Below, one piece after another: positions 23,061 through 34,512 of a DNA stretch of 64,000 nt (position 1 is the first letter of the stretch; every line of letters begins with the position of its first letter). Position numbers and translations under genes: made by a program. Origin of the DNA: Paraspadella gotoi. Taxonomy: Eukaryota; Chaetognatha. The notes under the pieces are model-generated. The model did not search any database. It worked only from the letters and a program-made list of their open reading frames with translations, and was not told where the DNA came from. The stretch is from assembly GCA_051294375.1 (NCBI GenBank), contig CM119266.1, positions 12,145,484 through 12,209,483 of the forward strand, written 5' to 3'.

Positions 23061-23379
23061 ATTCTTTCTTTTCCTTTCTACTTCTTCTTTTTATATTATT
23101 CTCTTCTTGATTCGATCCGTCTACATCCGTCTTTCGCAATCTGTCAGCGCCCTTTTCTCAAAAAATATTATTAGCTCAGCAAAACGTAAGTCCAGTTGTG
23201 TCAGATTAGTTTCTATACTTACGAGTAACTGTTCTTTACAATGAATCAATTTACTTTACTTCTGTTTTAAAATAACTTGATTTACTATCACATCCTCTTT
23301 TCTCCCTTGCAAAACCGTCCCCGCTATGTATGTAAGTGTTTTGGGCTTCTCTCTATCCCTGCTTTTTTTCTGATTCCTC

Positions 23380-23452
23380 CCCCTCTCTCTCTCCTCTCTC
23401 TTCTCTCTCTCTCTCTCTTCCCTCTCTCTCCTCTCTCTCTCCCTCTTCTTTC
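23380..23452 (+). repeat. (CT)n microsatellite, interrupted
   Basis: A CT run with CCTCT breaks. The flanks are T-rich and hold no gene. Confidence 0.9.
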
Positions 23453-23740
23453 TCGTCTTTGTCTTTTTCTTTCAATTCTTCCTATTTATTCTCATTTTAT
23501 TCATCTCAACTCATAAATTGATATTTTTCTTTCTAATGTTTTTATTTTCTGGAATCTCTCATCTATATAACCTTCCCCGTTGTAGTTTTATTACATTTTT
23601 TTAAAATTATTTTTTTTCTTTTCTAACTTCATTCCTTATTTGGCTCTCACCTTGCAATCATCTAACTAGTAATTCTCATTTTCTTCGTCACTATCGGTGA
23701 GACAAAGAAAGTTCTGTGCCACAATCTTCTTGCAGACATT

Positions 23741-23897
23741 GTAGCAATTGAATTCCTTTCTCCCATCCCGTTTTAACATTCCATTTCCTAATTCCCAATT
23801 TTGTAGCGATTGAATTCCTATCTCCCATCCCGTTTTAACATTCCATTTCCTACCTTCCCAATATTGTAGCGATTGAATTCCTTTCTCCCATCCCTGT
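23741..23897 (+). repeat. 62-63-bp tandem repeat, 2.5 units
   Basis: GTAGCRATTGAATTCC starts units at 23741, 23803 and 23866. Each full unit goes on with CTCCCATCCCGTTTTAACATT and CCATTTCC. The units are nearly identical. A detached piece of the same unit (CCCGTTTTAACATTCC and onward) lies at about 24325-24361, some 430 bases further right. Confidence 0.9.
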
Positions 23898-24454
23898 AAG
23901 CGAGCTAAATGGTCCTAAAATAATAGTAAACTTAGCTCTAGTAGTATTCCCAATAAACATACCAATTAACTTACTTGTTGAATAAGAGATGCTAACTTGC
24001 TATGGTAGCCGACTCTGTTCCAAGTCAAAGCATAGAATTCATCCTGAAGCTTTAAACTATAATTGAATTACCTAAGAGTGGGTTCCAATAAGAATATTTA
24101 TAAGTTAGTTTAATTGATAATTATTATTAATAAATGTCCCAAACTCTCTAATAAATTATTATCATCAATAGCTACTCTAATGACAAAAGTGAATTTGTGA
24201 AATTAGAACATGAAATGACACAGGAACAGAGTTTATGACAAGTCAATGTCAATACGACAATATGCAAATGAGATTGATGAACTCAATCTCATTCTTGGTT
24301 GTATCAAAAGTTCCTTCCTTATATCCCGTTTTAACATTCCATTTCCTACCTTTCCAATTTTGGGTCAGGTTCTCATCCGTCATAGTTTTTCCTTTCCTCC
24401 CCGATGCCCGTTTGGTCTCTTCGTTCTGTTTTTGTTTGGCTTTTTTTCTTTCTT
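23898..24454. other. AT-rich stretch with a detached repeat piece
   Basis: No gene is recognised. It contains the separate 62-bp-unit fragment at about 24325-24361 and AT-rich DNA. Confidence 0.5.
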
Positions 24455-24518
24455 TCTGAAAGAGAGGCTATGATTAGGTAATGCAGAAAGAATCGAAGAG
24501 AGAGAGAGAAAGAGAGAG

Positions 24519-24550
<32 letters not shown>

Positions 24551-25302
24551 GAGAGAGAGAGAAGAGAGAGAGGAGAGAGAGGTGGAGAATGGGAGGTGAA
24601 GGAGCAGGAGGAAGAGGAGGAGGTGAGGAGAGTCGGACCCTTGGATTAAATCAAATTAGCCTCCGGAGGAGGAGGAGGAGGAGAGGAGGAGGAAGAAGAG
24701 GAGGAGGAAGAGGAATGAAATGGGGAGAGGATTTTATGAGAGCAGGACTAAAGGCAACACAGAATATTATGGAAGAAGAACAGCAATAATTTTCGGGAAA
24801 TGGGAAATTGGAAAGAACGCAACGTTTCCCTTCTGAACGCGGTTGCGACGGGCGCGTTAATTATGAATTTTTTTTTCCCTTCTAAATAAAGTGGAGTAAT
24901 TTTGATTAGGTTGTTCGTTTTTATTTACTTTAAACTATAAATTTACATTGAACCGGAAAATTTATTTGAGAAAAATCTTTGATTGTTTGGGAACTCGGTG
25001 CACAAAATTTACAAGTTGCAACAATTGAGAAGCATTCATTTAAATACCAGGGCGTTTTAGAGTAAAATGAAGTACAGGGCGAGAAAGGGAGGAGAGGTTT
25101 TTTAAATTATCCGTCGCGGAATCGAAAGGCGTCGGACCGAAGAGGAGAAAAGCGCTGAGAAAAGGTTGGAGGCGGCGGCGGGGGGGGGGGGGAGGAGAAA
25201 AACTTTGAAAAAAAAGTAAACAGATAAACAGAACGGGGAACGAGGAATAACAAGTAGGGAAGAGAAGAGGATAATGGGGCAGAAAACAGCCCGGGAAAAA
25301 GA

Positions 25303-25382
<80 letters not shown>

Positions 25383-25395
25383 CTAAAGACAAACA
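24455..25395 (+). repeat. repeat block C, copy 1 (C1)
   Basis: About 0.94 kb found three times in the window: here, at 27326-28012 (same strand, shorter) and at 39764-40702 (inverted). From left to right it has a (GA)n stretch (24498-24585), a GGA-rich purine stretch (24600-24720), a 550-base mixed core with the words GAACGCGGTTGCGACGGGC and TTGCAACAATTGAGAAGC, a poly-G run near 25182, and a long (GA)n (25308-25381). No ORF is shared intact by the copies. It could be a non-coding mobile repeat bounded by purine tracts, or one locus repeated by the assembly. Confidence 0.85.
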
Positions 25396-25729
25396 AGGAC
25401 AGAAGACGCACCAAGCCAAAGAAACAGATCAAAAGGTGGGGGCCAGATTCGGGCCGATGAGAGATTGATTAAAGAAGCTCTCCCCTTGCCCCAGCCTCTC
25501 CCCCCCGCCCTACCCCCTTCCCTCGGCCCTTCCAAAACGAAAAAAAAAAAGTTTAAAGAGAGATCTAATCAGTGGATGAGTGGGACCGATCACGTGAGAT
25601 CATCACGTGGGCGTGGCCTCGAGGTGAAAAAAAAAGCATGGAAGGTGGTGACGATGGCAAAAGAAGATGATGAACGACATTGTCAAACGTCGTTCGTGAT
25701 ACTAGAAAATAAACATTGTTTTCAGAAGA
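25396..25729. other. unique stretch between C1 and the satellite
   Basis: No gene is recognised. It contains a C-rich run (25480-25530) and the E-box/KLF-like cluster at 25590-25617. Confidence 0.5.
25590..25617 (+). promoter_or_regulatory. two CACGTG E-boxes and a GGGCGTGG box
   Basis: CACGTG at 25591-25596 and again at 25604-25609 (13 bases apart), overlapping GGGCGTGG at 25609-25616. CACGTG is the bHLH-zipper E-box, and GGGCGTGG is a KLF/Sp1-type GC/CACCC box. The density suggests a promoter-proximal element, but no gene start was found next to it. Confidence 0.35.
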
Positions 25730-25754
25730 NNNNNNNNNNNNNNNNNNNNNNNNN
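25730..25754. other. assembly gap, exactly 25 N
   Basis: A placeholder gap exactly at the left end of the satellite array. Confidence 0.99.
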
Positions 25755-27325
25755 ACTGGCAAAACGTTTTTTCAATCGTAAAAAGAGTTAAAAAACCCGA
25801 TAAATCGACTTTCATAAAGTAAAAAGTGAATAAAAAAACGTTAATACAGCGGCAGACGATATTTCCAGAGATAACACTTTTAAAACAAAGAACGCTTTTT
25901 CCCAATGTAAAAAAGAGATAAAAAATTTCTAAACACCGGAAAAACGATGTTTTTCAAAGAAAAAAGAAATAAAAGTTAAATACTTCTGCAAAATAACATC
26001 ATCGAGGTTGTTAAATTGGCGTAGAATGAGGACAGTTATTTAAATATCTTTTTATCAAAAACAAACAAATTCCTCTCTTTTATTTTATTCTCCTTCTCTC
26101 TCTCTTTTTCTCTTTAATTTTAGTAGCTTTTCTCTCACTCTCAATAGATAAAAAAACGTTAAATAACACCAGAGAAACGACTTTTTCTCCTGTAAAAAGA
26201 TATGAAAAACTTTAAAAATAACAAGAAAAACGATTTTTTTCCAATGTAAGAGAAGAAATAAAACTTAAAACAAAAACGGCAAAACGTTCCAATGTAAAAA
26301 GATTTAAAAAACACCAATAAACGACTTATTCTGAAAGTAAAAGTAATAAAAATGTAAAATACACCGGCCAGACGATATTTCCAAGAGATAACAAACTTTA
26401 AAAAAGAAAACGCTTTTCCATGTAAAGATAGAGAGATAAAATTTCTAAAACACCGGAAAAACGATATTTTCAAAAAAAAAAAGAAATAAAAACGTTAAAT
26501 ACTTCTGCAAATAACATCATCGAGTGTTAAATTGGATGAGGACAGTTATTAATATCTTTTTATCAAAACAAACAAATTCCTCTCTTTTATTTTTATGTCT
26601 CCTTCTCCTCTCTTTTCTCTTTAAATTTATGTAGCTTTCTCTACTCTCAAAAGATAAAAACGTTAAATCACCAGAAAACGGATTTTTTTCTCTGCTAAAA
26701 AGATATAAAACTTAAAATAACAGAAAACGATTTTTCAAAGTAAAAAGAAATAAAAACTAAAAAAAAAAACCGGCAAAACGTTTTTTCCAATTGTAAAAAG
26801 GAGTTAAAAAACACGATAAACGACTTTTCTAAATAGTTAAAAAGTTGATAAAAACGTTAAATACAGCGGCAGACAATATTTCCAGAGAGACTGAACAACT
26901 TAAAGAGAACAAAGGAAAAAAAAACGCTTTTATACCAAGATGGTAGAAAAGAGGATAGAGTGTTACCTAAAACACCGGAAAACGATATTTTTTAAAGAAA
27001 AAAGAAATAAAAACGTTAAATATTCTGCAAGTAAACATCATCGAGGTTGTTAAAATTGGCGTGTGGACGTTATTGAATATTATTTTAGTCGCAAAAAAAG
27101 CAAATATTGCCTTTCCTCTTATTTTTATGGTACTGTCTCCTTTCTCTGCGTCTCTTTTCTCTTTTAATTATTATGTAATTGCTTTCTCTTCACTCTCAAA
27201 AAATTAAAATGCTCACAGTTCTAAATACAACCAAGAAAAACGACATAATTTCTCTCTGTAAAGAAGTATTGAAACTCTTAATAATATACAGACAAGGACG
27301 ATTTTTTCAAATGTTAAAAAGAAAG
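25755..27325 (+). repeat. nested satellite array, left part
   Basis: An AT-rich tandem satellite. A marker word, CATCATCGAG, recurs at 25997, 26515 and 27036 (spacing 518 and 521). Each monomer contains about seven degenerate sub-units of 40-55 bases of the type AAAACGATTTTTTCCAATGT followed by AAAAAGAAATAAAAA, then a distinct segment of about 175 bases with GGACAGTTATT, ATCAAAACAAACAAATT and TCTCACTCTCAATAG. Monomers differ largely by indels. Minus-strand open frames with repeated FTLEKSF- or LHWKKRF-like words come from the sub-units and are broken in every monomer. No gene. Confidence 0.93.
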
Positions 27326-28012
27326 GTGAGGAGAGGAGGGGAAGGAGAGGGTAGGAGAAAATTAATAGGAGGAGGAAGAGGAATGAAATGGGGAGAGGAT
27401 TTTATGAGAGCAGGACTAAAGGCAACACAGAATATTTAGGAAGAAGACAGCATAATAATTTCGGAAAATGGGAAAATTGGAAAAAGAACGCAACGTTTCC
27501 CTTCTGAACGCGGTTGGCGACGGGCTTAATTATGAATTTTTTTTTCCCTTCTAAATATAAGTGTGTAGTAATTTTGATTAGGTTGTTCGTTTTTTATTTA
27601 CTTTAAACTATAATTTACATTGAACCGGAAAATTATTTGAGAAAAATCTTTGATTGTTGGAAACTCGGTGCACAAAATTTACAAGTTGCAACAATTGAGA
27701 AGCATTCATTTTAAATATACAGGGCGTTTTAGAAGTAAAATAAGTACAGGGCGAGGAAAAGGGAGGAGAGGTTTTTTAAAATTATCCGTCGCGCGAATCG
27801 AAAGGCGTCGGACCGAAGAGAGAGGAAAAGCGCTGAGAAAGGTGTTGGAGGGGCGGCCGGGGGGGGGGGAGGAGAAAAAACCTTTGAAAAAATAGTAAAC
27901 AGAATAAACAGAACGGGGAACGAGGAATAACAAGTAGGGAAGAGAAGAGGATAATGGGGCAGAAAACAGCCCGAGGAAAAAGGAAGAGAGAGAGAGAGAG
28001 AGAGAGAGAGGG
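27326..28012 (+). repeat. repeat block C, copy 2 (C2), inside the satellite
   Basis: About 690 bases matching C1 from its GGA-rich part to its right (GA)n tract (here 27987-28010). To the left, satellite sequence stops at AAAAAGAAA, and to the right it resumes at TTAAAAACTTAAAA, which are adjacent in intact monomers. Removing C2 restores a monomer of about 550 bases (marker spacing 1236 with C2, about 550 without). A short AGAA may be repeated at the two edges. This has the form of a clean insertion. The left (GA)n stretch seen in C1 is absent. Confidence 0.85.
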
Positions 28013-31000
28013 AAGAATTAAAAACTTAAAAAAAAATGGCAAACGTTTTTTCCAATGTAAAAGTGTTAAAAACACCGATAAACGACTTTTCTAAAGTAAA
28101 AGTGATAAAACGATTAATACAGCGGCAGGACGATATTTCCAAAGAGAATAACAACTTTAAAAACAAAGAAAAACGCTTTTCCAATGTAAAAGAGATAAAA
28201 AATTTCTAAAACACCGAAAACGATAATTTTTAAAGAAAAAGAATAAAACCGTAATTACTTCTGCAAATAAAATCATCGAGGTTGTTAAAATTGAGTGAGG
28301 ACAGTTATTAAATAACTTTTTATCAAAACTAACAATTTCTCTCTTTTTTTTTTTATGTCTCTTTCTCTCTCTTTCTCTTAATTTTATGTAGCTTTCTCTC
28401 ACTCTCAATAGATAAAAAACTTAAATACACAGAAAACGACATTTTTCTCTGTACAAAAGTATATGAAAAACTTTAAAAAAATAACAGAAAACGATTTTTC
28501 CCAATGTAAAAAAGAAATAAAAACTTAAAAAAAAACGGCAAACGTTTTTTCCAATGTAAAAGAGGTAAAAACACCGAATAAACGACTTTTCTAAAGTAAA
28601 AAGTGATAAAACGTTAAATACGCGGCAGACGATATTTCCAAGAGATAACAACTTAAAAACAAAGAAAAACGCTTTTTCCATGTAAAGAGATAAAAATTCT
28701 AAACACCGGAAAACGATAATTTCAAAGAAAAAAGAAATAAAAACGTTAAATACTTCTGCAAATAACATCATCGAGGTTGTTTAAAATTGGGGTGAGGACA
28801 GTTATGAAATATCTTTTTATCAAAAAAAACAATTTCCTCTCTTTTATTTTTATGTCTCCTTCTCTTCTCTTTCTCTTTAATTTATGTAGCTTTCTTCACT
28901 CTCAATAGATAAAAACGTTAATACACCAGAAAACGATTTTTTCTCGCTAAAAAGATATTGAAAACTTTAAAAATAACAGAAAAACGATTTTTTTTAATGT
29001 AAAAGAAATAAGAACTTAAAAAAAACGGCAAACGTTTTTTTCCAATGTAAAAAATATAAAAAAACACCGATAAACGACTTTTCAAAGTAAACAACTGATA
29101 AAAACGTTGACACAGCGACAGACGATGTTTCATAAGAGGATAACAACTTTAAAACAAAGAAAAAACGCTTTTTCCAATGTAAAAGAGATAAAAATTTCTA
29201 AAACACCGGAAAACGATATTTTCAAAGAAAAAAGAAATAAAAACGTTAAATACTCTGCCAAATAACATCATCGAGGTTGTTAAATTGGTGAGGACAGTTA
29301 GTATAAATATCTTTTTTATCAAAAAAACGAGATTTCCTCTTTTTATTTTTATGTTCCTTCTCCTTGTTTTCTCTTTAATTTTTTATGTAGCTTTCTCTAA
29401 CTCTCACAGATAAACGTTAAAATACACCAGAAAACGAATTTTTCTCTGTAAAAAGATCTGAAAACTTATGAAATAAAGAAAACGCATTTTTTCCAAGTAA
29501 AGAACAATAAAACTTTAAAAAAAACGGCAACGTTTTTTCCATGTAAAAGAGTTAAAAAACATCCCGATAAACGACCTTTTCTAAAGTAAAAAGCTAGATC
29601 AAAAACGTTAAATTAGACCGGCAGACGACATTTCCAAAAAGATGAACAACTTTAAAAAACAAAGAAAACGCTTATTTCCAATGTAAAAAGAGAAATAAAA
29701 AATTTCTAATAAACACTGGAAAAAATATTTTCAAGAAAAAGAAATTAAGAAACGTTAAATATTCTGCAGAATAAACGTACAATAGGTGTTAAAATTGGCT
29801 AATCAGTTGGGTACAAGTTATGTAAAGTATCTTATTTTAGATCAAAACAAAACAAATTTCCTCTTCTTTGTATTTTTATGGTCTCCTTCGTCTCTCCTCT
29901 TATTCTCTCTTAGTTGTTATCGTACGCTTTCTCATCATCTCTCAAAAGATAAAAAACGGTTAAATATCAGCCAGAAAACGACACTTTTTCTTTGTAACAA
30001 AGATATGCAAAACTTTAAGATAATAACAGAAAACGATTTTTCCATGGTAAAAAGAAATAAAAAACTTAAAAAAAAGAAACGGGCGAGAACGTTTTTCCGC
30101 AATTGTTAAAAGAGTTAAAAAACACCGATAAACGGTTTTCTAAAGCTAAAAAGTGATAAAACAACGTTAAATAAACGCGCAGACAATATTTCCAAAAGAG
30201 ATAACAACTTTAAAAAAACAAGAAGAAAAACGCTTTTTCCAATGTAAAAGAGAGATAGATAAAGAATTATTACTAAAACAAACACGAGGAAAACGGTATT
30301 TTATAAAAGAAAAAAGAAATAAAAACGTTAAAATACTTCTGCAATAAATCATCGAGGATTGCTTAAAATGGGCGTTGAGCGCAGTTTATGTGAAGTGATC
30401 TTTTATCAAAACTAAACAAATTTCCTCTCTTTTATTATATGTCTCCTTCTCTCTCTCTTTTAGTCTTTAATTTTAAGTAGCTTCTCTCACCTCTCAATAG
30501 ATGAAGAACTGTAACATACACCAGAAAACGACTTTTCTCTGTAAAGAGATATGAAACTTTAAAAATAAAGAAAACGATTTTCCCAATGTAAAAGAAATGA
30601 AGAACTTTAGAAAAAAAAACGGCAAACGTTATTTTTCCAGTGTAAAAAAACTATAAAGACAAACACCGATAAACGACTTTTCTAAAGTAAATAAGTAATA
30701 AAAATGGATAAAATTACCACACGGCAGACGATATTTCAAAAGAATGAGATAACAACTTTAAAAAAAGAAAAACGCTTTTCCAATGTAATAGTAGATAAAA
30801 AAATATCTCTGAAAACACACCGGGAAAACGATTTTGTTTTAAAATGAAAAAAGAATTAAAGCTTACAATACTTCTGCAAAATGACATCATCTCCAGGTTG
30901 TTAAATTTGGATACTAGGAAAGTAGAAGTGGAACAGATTATCGAAATAATCTTGTTTTATATCAAAACATTAGTTTCCTATATTTTATTTTATATTAGTC

Positions 31001-31718
31001 CGCCTTCTCTCTCTCTTTCACTCATTGAAACTCTCCACTGGTAGCATTTCTGTGCACTCTCTTCCAATAGAACGGATAAGAGAGTTAAATAACCACGGAG
31101 AGAACGACGCTTTTCTCTCTAAATAAGATATTTTAAATATACTCTTTTAAAAATAACAGAAAACATTTTTTTTCTAATGCTAAAAAGAAATAAAATCATA
31201 AAAAAAAACAGGAACAACTATATTTTCAATGTTAAAAAAAAGTTAAAAAGCACCGATAAAACGACTTTTTCTAAGTCATAGTATATATAAATATACGCGT
31301 TTTCAAATACACCGGCAGACGACTTTTCCTCAAGATATCGTGTGTGAATGTGGCAAAAAACGCTTTTTCAATGTAAAAAGAGATAAAACAATTTCTAAAA
31401 CACCGGACACACGATATTTTAAAAGCAACAAAAGACCAATAAAAACGTTAAATACTTCTGCAAATACATCATCGAGTGGTTGTTAAATGGCGTGAGGACA
31501 GTTATTGAAATATCTTTCGTCTATCAAAACAACCCCACTTTCCCTCTCTCTTTCTTTTTACTTTTTATGTTCACTTTTTCTCTCTCTCTGTAATTTATCT
31601 CCTAGACTTCTCTCACTCTAAACTAGATAAAACGTTTAAATACACGAAAACGACTTTTTCTTTTGTAAAAAAGATATGAAACACTTTTCTCAAAAATAAC
31701 CAGAAAACGATTTTTTCA
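28013..31718 (+). repeat. nested satellite array, right part
   Basis: Continuation of the same satellite. Marker words lie at about 28272, 28766, 29266, 29776, 30348, 30885 and 31467 (spacing 494, 500, 510, 572, 537, 582). Monomers from about 29400 onward are longer and contain many extra bases compared with the tidy monomers at 28.2-29.3 kb. The array ends near 31718 in a truncated sub-unit that passes abruptly into CCTCCCCTGTTTCCCC. No gene. Confidence 0.93.
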
Positions 31719-31842
31719 TCCTCCCCTGTTTCCCCTTCGAGTGAGACCACGAGGGAGTTTTTAACCGAGATGTCGTCGCTCGACGCAGAGAGAGAGGGAT
31801 CGGGAGCGAGGAGAGAGGAGAGAGAGGAGAGAGAGAGAGAGG

Positions 31843-31881
<39 letters not shown>

Positions 31882-31895
31882 GAGAGAGAGAGAAT
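31719..31895 (+). repeat. unique edge then (GA)n tract
   Basis: After the satellite, about 65 bases of unique sequence lead into an interrupted GA tract (31786-31895). Confidence 0.85.
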
Positions 31896-32202
31896 GCTTG
31901 TAGTCGATTAATGAGACGGGGCTTGAGAGAGTGAGAACGATTGTAGAGTGCTTTTTAGAGGCAAGTTTGATTGTTGATATAAGGGTGATAAGGAAACCAT
32001 ATTTAGTCTATGTTTTTATTTAAAAGTCCCTATTGTAATTATTTCTTTATTTTTCCTTTTTTTTTATTAATTATCTATTTCTATCTAATTTTAATTAGGA
32101 GTTTCGGAAGGAAGTAAATGGCAAAATTGCGCATTGTAGTTTTCACGGATCTGCATTAAGCTAATCCGACTGCTATAATCACTTTTTATAACTCATTTTT
32201 TC
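31896..32202. other. AT-rich non-coding stretch
   Basis: No gene is recognised. The region is T-rich at 32030-32100. Confidence 0.5.
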
Positions 32203-32356
32203 GGTTCCGTCGGTCCGCCCCTCAATATTGTCGGGCACACACTTATATCATGTCAGACATCGAATTATGTAAATTATGCAAAAAAAATGATGTCCGTCGG
32301 TCCGTTCCTTGTCTGTCCGTCCGTCCGTCTACGGTTCCGTCCGTCCGTCCGTTTCC
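32203..32356 (+). repeat. (CCGT)n-type imperfect repeat
   Basis: GTCCGTCCGTCCGTC and TCGGTCCG words in two clusters (about 32203-32222 and 32291-32356). The same TCGGT...CTGTCTGTCC vocabulary appears in block D (6880-6930 and 14045-14085). Confidence 0.8.
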
Positions 32357-32384
32357 ACCTTAGCCAAACACCAATTACTCGTAA

Positions 32385-33420
32385 TGGATTGGATTGGATT
32401 TTAATGTGAAAATTTTGTGTGTGGATACGGTAACGTGTGTGATTGAGTCTGGATATTAAGTTTCGCCTTGGAATCGGTCCCGAGTGCAAATTGAGTTTTA
32501 AATGGAAAAAAAACAAAAAAAATATATTCACTATTTGAAACACCAACTTGCTCTATGATGTGGATGGGCTGATTGACCTGCGATTTGTATGTGGGTTTAG
32601 GAAAGTACAACGTATGTTTAAGTGTGTGATTGTTGAACAGGAAATCATTTTTCGATGGAATTAGTTTGAGTGGAAATGAGTTAAGAAAAAAAACAAAAAC
32701 CTTTTACTAATTGATTATGCTTTTCTTATTTCCTTTTATATTAAATGTATTCTCGATATGTAATTAATAAATCAAATAATTAATCAGTTTAATTATCATT
32801 TAGTAAATATAAATTTAATCAATAATTAATTATATATTTTAGTCAATCAATCCGTCCATCCGTCCCATTCTTAGAAAAAAGCTTCCAATAAACTTCGTTG
32901 ATTGGCTGGTTGGATTGGAATTTTATTTTGATGGGTGGTAGGAAAGTGTCCTACTGTGTGCATTAAAGCTGGATATAAAATTTCGATGGAATCGGGTGTG
33001 GAAGTGGAATGTTTTAAATCGGGAAAAAAACATAAGTCGAAATTTCTAAAATCTTTTTTACTTATTTTTAACCAATAAAAATACTCCATTAATCATAATT
33101 GGGAAATGGATAGAATTATGATGGTCTTTTGAAATTTTGTGTTCTGGTACGGAAACGTAACTTATGACGAAGCTTGATATAAAGTTTCATGAAAACGTTA
33201 ACCAGTTGGAAATGAGTTTAAATTGAAAAAAAAAAATATGAGTTCACATTTACCTTTTGAATCGTTTTTATTTATTTTAACCCATGATAGATTGAGATGA
33301 AAATTTTTTGTGAGCACGGATTAGGAAAGTGAGTTGATAGAAGCTAGATATTAAAGTTACGCGAATGCCAAGTTTTGAAAAAATGATGCATACATGTTTT
33401 AAAAAAATCTTAAAAGCATA
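32385..33420 (+). repeat. decayed tandem repeat of about 130-180 bp, five units
   Basis: Five units share the order GATTGGATTTTAATG-like start, GGTACGGAAACGTAA or GGTAGGAAAGTG, GAAGCTGGATATAAAGTTTC, a GGAATCGG or GAAAACG word, AAGTGGAAATGAGTTTAAAT and an A-run. They lie at about 32385-32550, 32575-32710, 32898-33070, 33107-33285 and 33288-33420. Substitutions and length changes are heavy, so this is old. A stretch of AT-rich DNA (32710-32895) separates units 2 and 3. Minus-strand open frames of 60-70 codons cross single units but share no conserved peptide. Confidence 0.65.
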
Positions 33421-33649
33421 AGGATCGTCGCTATTGCATAAAAGGAGAGAGAGAAGAGGAGAGAGAGAAAGACCGAGAGTAGATAGGAGAGAGAGGAAAG
33501 AGGAGACTCAAGTGAGAGATTTGAGAGAAGGAGACAAAAATAAAAAAATCTTAAAAGACTCAGATCGAGGCCAGGAGCCACTATCATCTAGAAAGAAAAT
33601 TATGAAAAACCGGCAGAAAAAACGATAACACATGAATCATGCGATAACG
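33421..33649 (+). repeat. degenerate GA-rich stretch
   Basis: Broken GA and GAGA runs (33445-33535), then mixed DNA. No gene. Confidence 0.7.
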
Positions 33650-33875
33650 AATTGTTGATGTATTAGTAATTGATGACGGTATTTACAATTGATTGACATG
33701 TAATAGTAATTTTTTGATTGGTAATTAGGAATTTGATTATTGATTCTCGATGATAATCAATTATTGATTGCGATGATTAGTTCAGTTCACTGCTGTGATG
33801 TAGTCATTAGTGATGCGATGATTGGTATTCATTGATTCGTATGTTGTCATTCATTGATTGCGATGATAGTCAATA
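33650..33875 (+). repeat. GATT-rich short-period repeat
   Basis: TTGATTGCGATGAT-like and TAGTAATT-like words recur irregularly (for example near 33765, 33811 and 33852). This is decayed low-complexity DNA and no gene was recognised. Confidence 0.65.
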
Positions 33876-34472
33876 AAACAAAACAAATGCGGGGTATGGT
33901 GAAAATAGATGAGAGAGAAGAGCTGGAGGAAGACTGAGAGAGAGAAGAAAGAGAGAGAGGACGAGGAATGGAGAGAGAGAGGAGAGAGGAGAAAGATAGA
34001 GAATAAATCACGAAAATCTCGGATGAAAATATGGATTTTTGTATTTGAAAAAATGCGCGGAATAAATGGCAATTAATAAAAAGTTTTCTGAAGGAGAAAA
34101 AAATAATCAGAATTTTTCAAAAAAACAAACGATCACCAAAAGATTCGGAACAGATGGAACAGACACACACATAGAGACAGAAGAGACAGAGAGGAGAGAG
34201 AAAAAAAAGATGAGAGAGGAGAGACAGCCGCTCTTTGCACTGAGAAAAGGAGGAAAGAGAAAGAGCGATATATAATAATTAAAAGAGAGATGAGAGAGGA
34301 GAAGTCTACGCCCTTTACTCGGGATTTAAAGAATCAGCAGTACTTCGATTGGCGCCGCACGTAGGCAGTGAAGTATTCCTTCTACCCAAAGGGACCGGGT
34401 TCGCACGTTCAGTGGGCACTCGTTTTTTACATTAGTGAAACCCACATTATATCTAAAAAAATTTTTGTTTTT

Positions 34473-34512
<40 letters not shown>

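Noticed and set aside
26159-29133. Minus-strand peptides with repeated FTLEKSF and LHWKKRF words, like a repeat protein
   Set aside because: The words come from satellite sub-units of unequal length (40-55 bases) that change frame, and stops or indels break every monomer.
25755-31718. CRISPR-like array
   Set aside because: Units are long, degenerate and AT rich, with no short identical repeats separated by unique spacers, and the genome is eukaryotic.
34340-34430. tRNA gene because of CCGGGTTCGCACG
   Set aside because: No partner for the T-stem and no D or anticodon arm in the right place.
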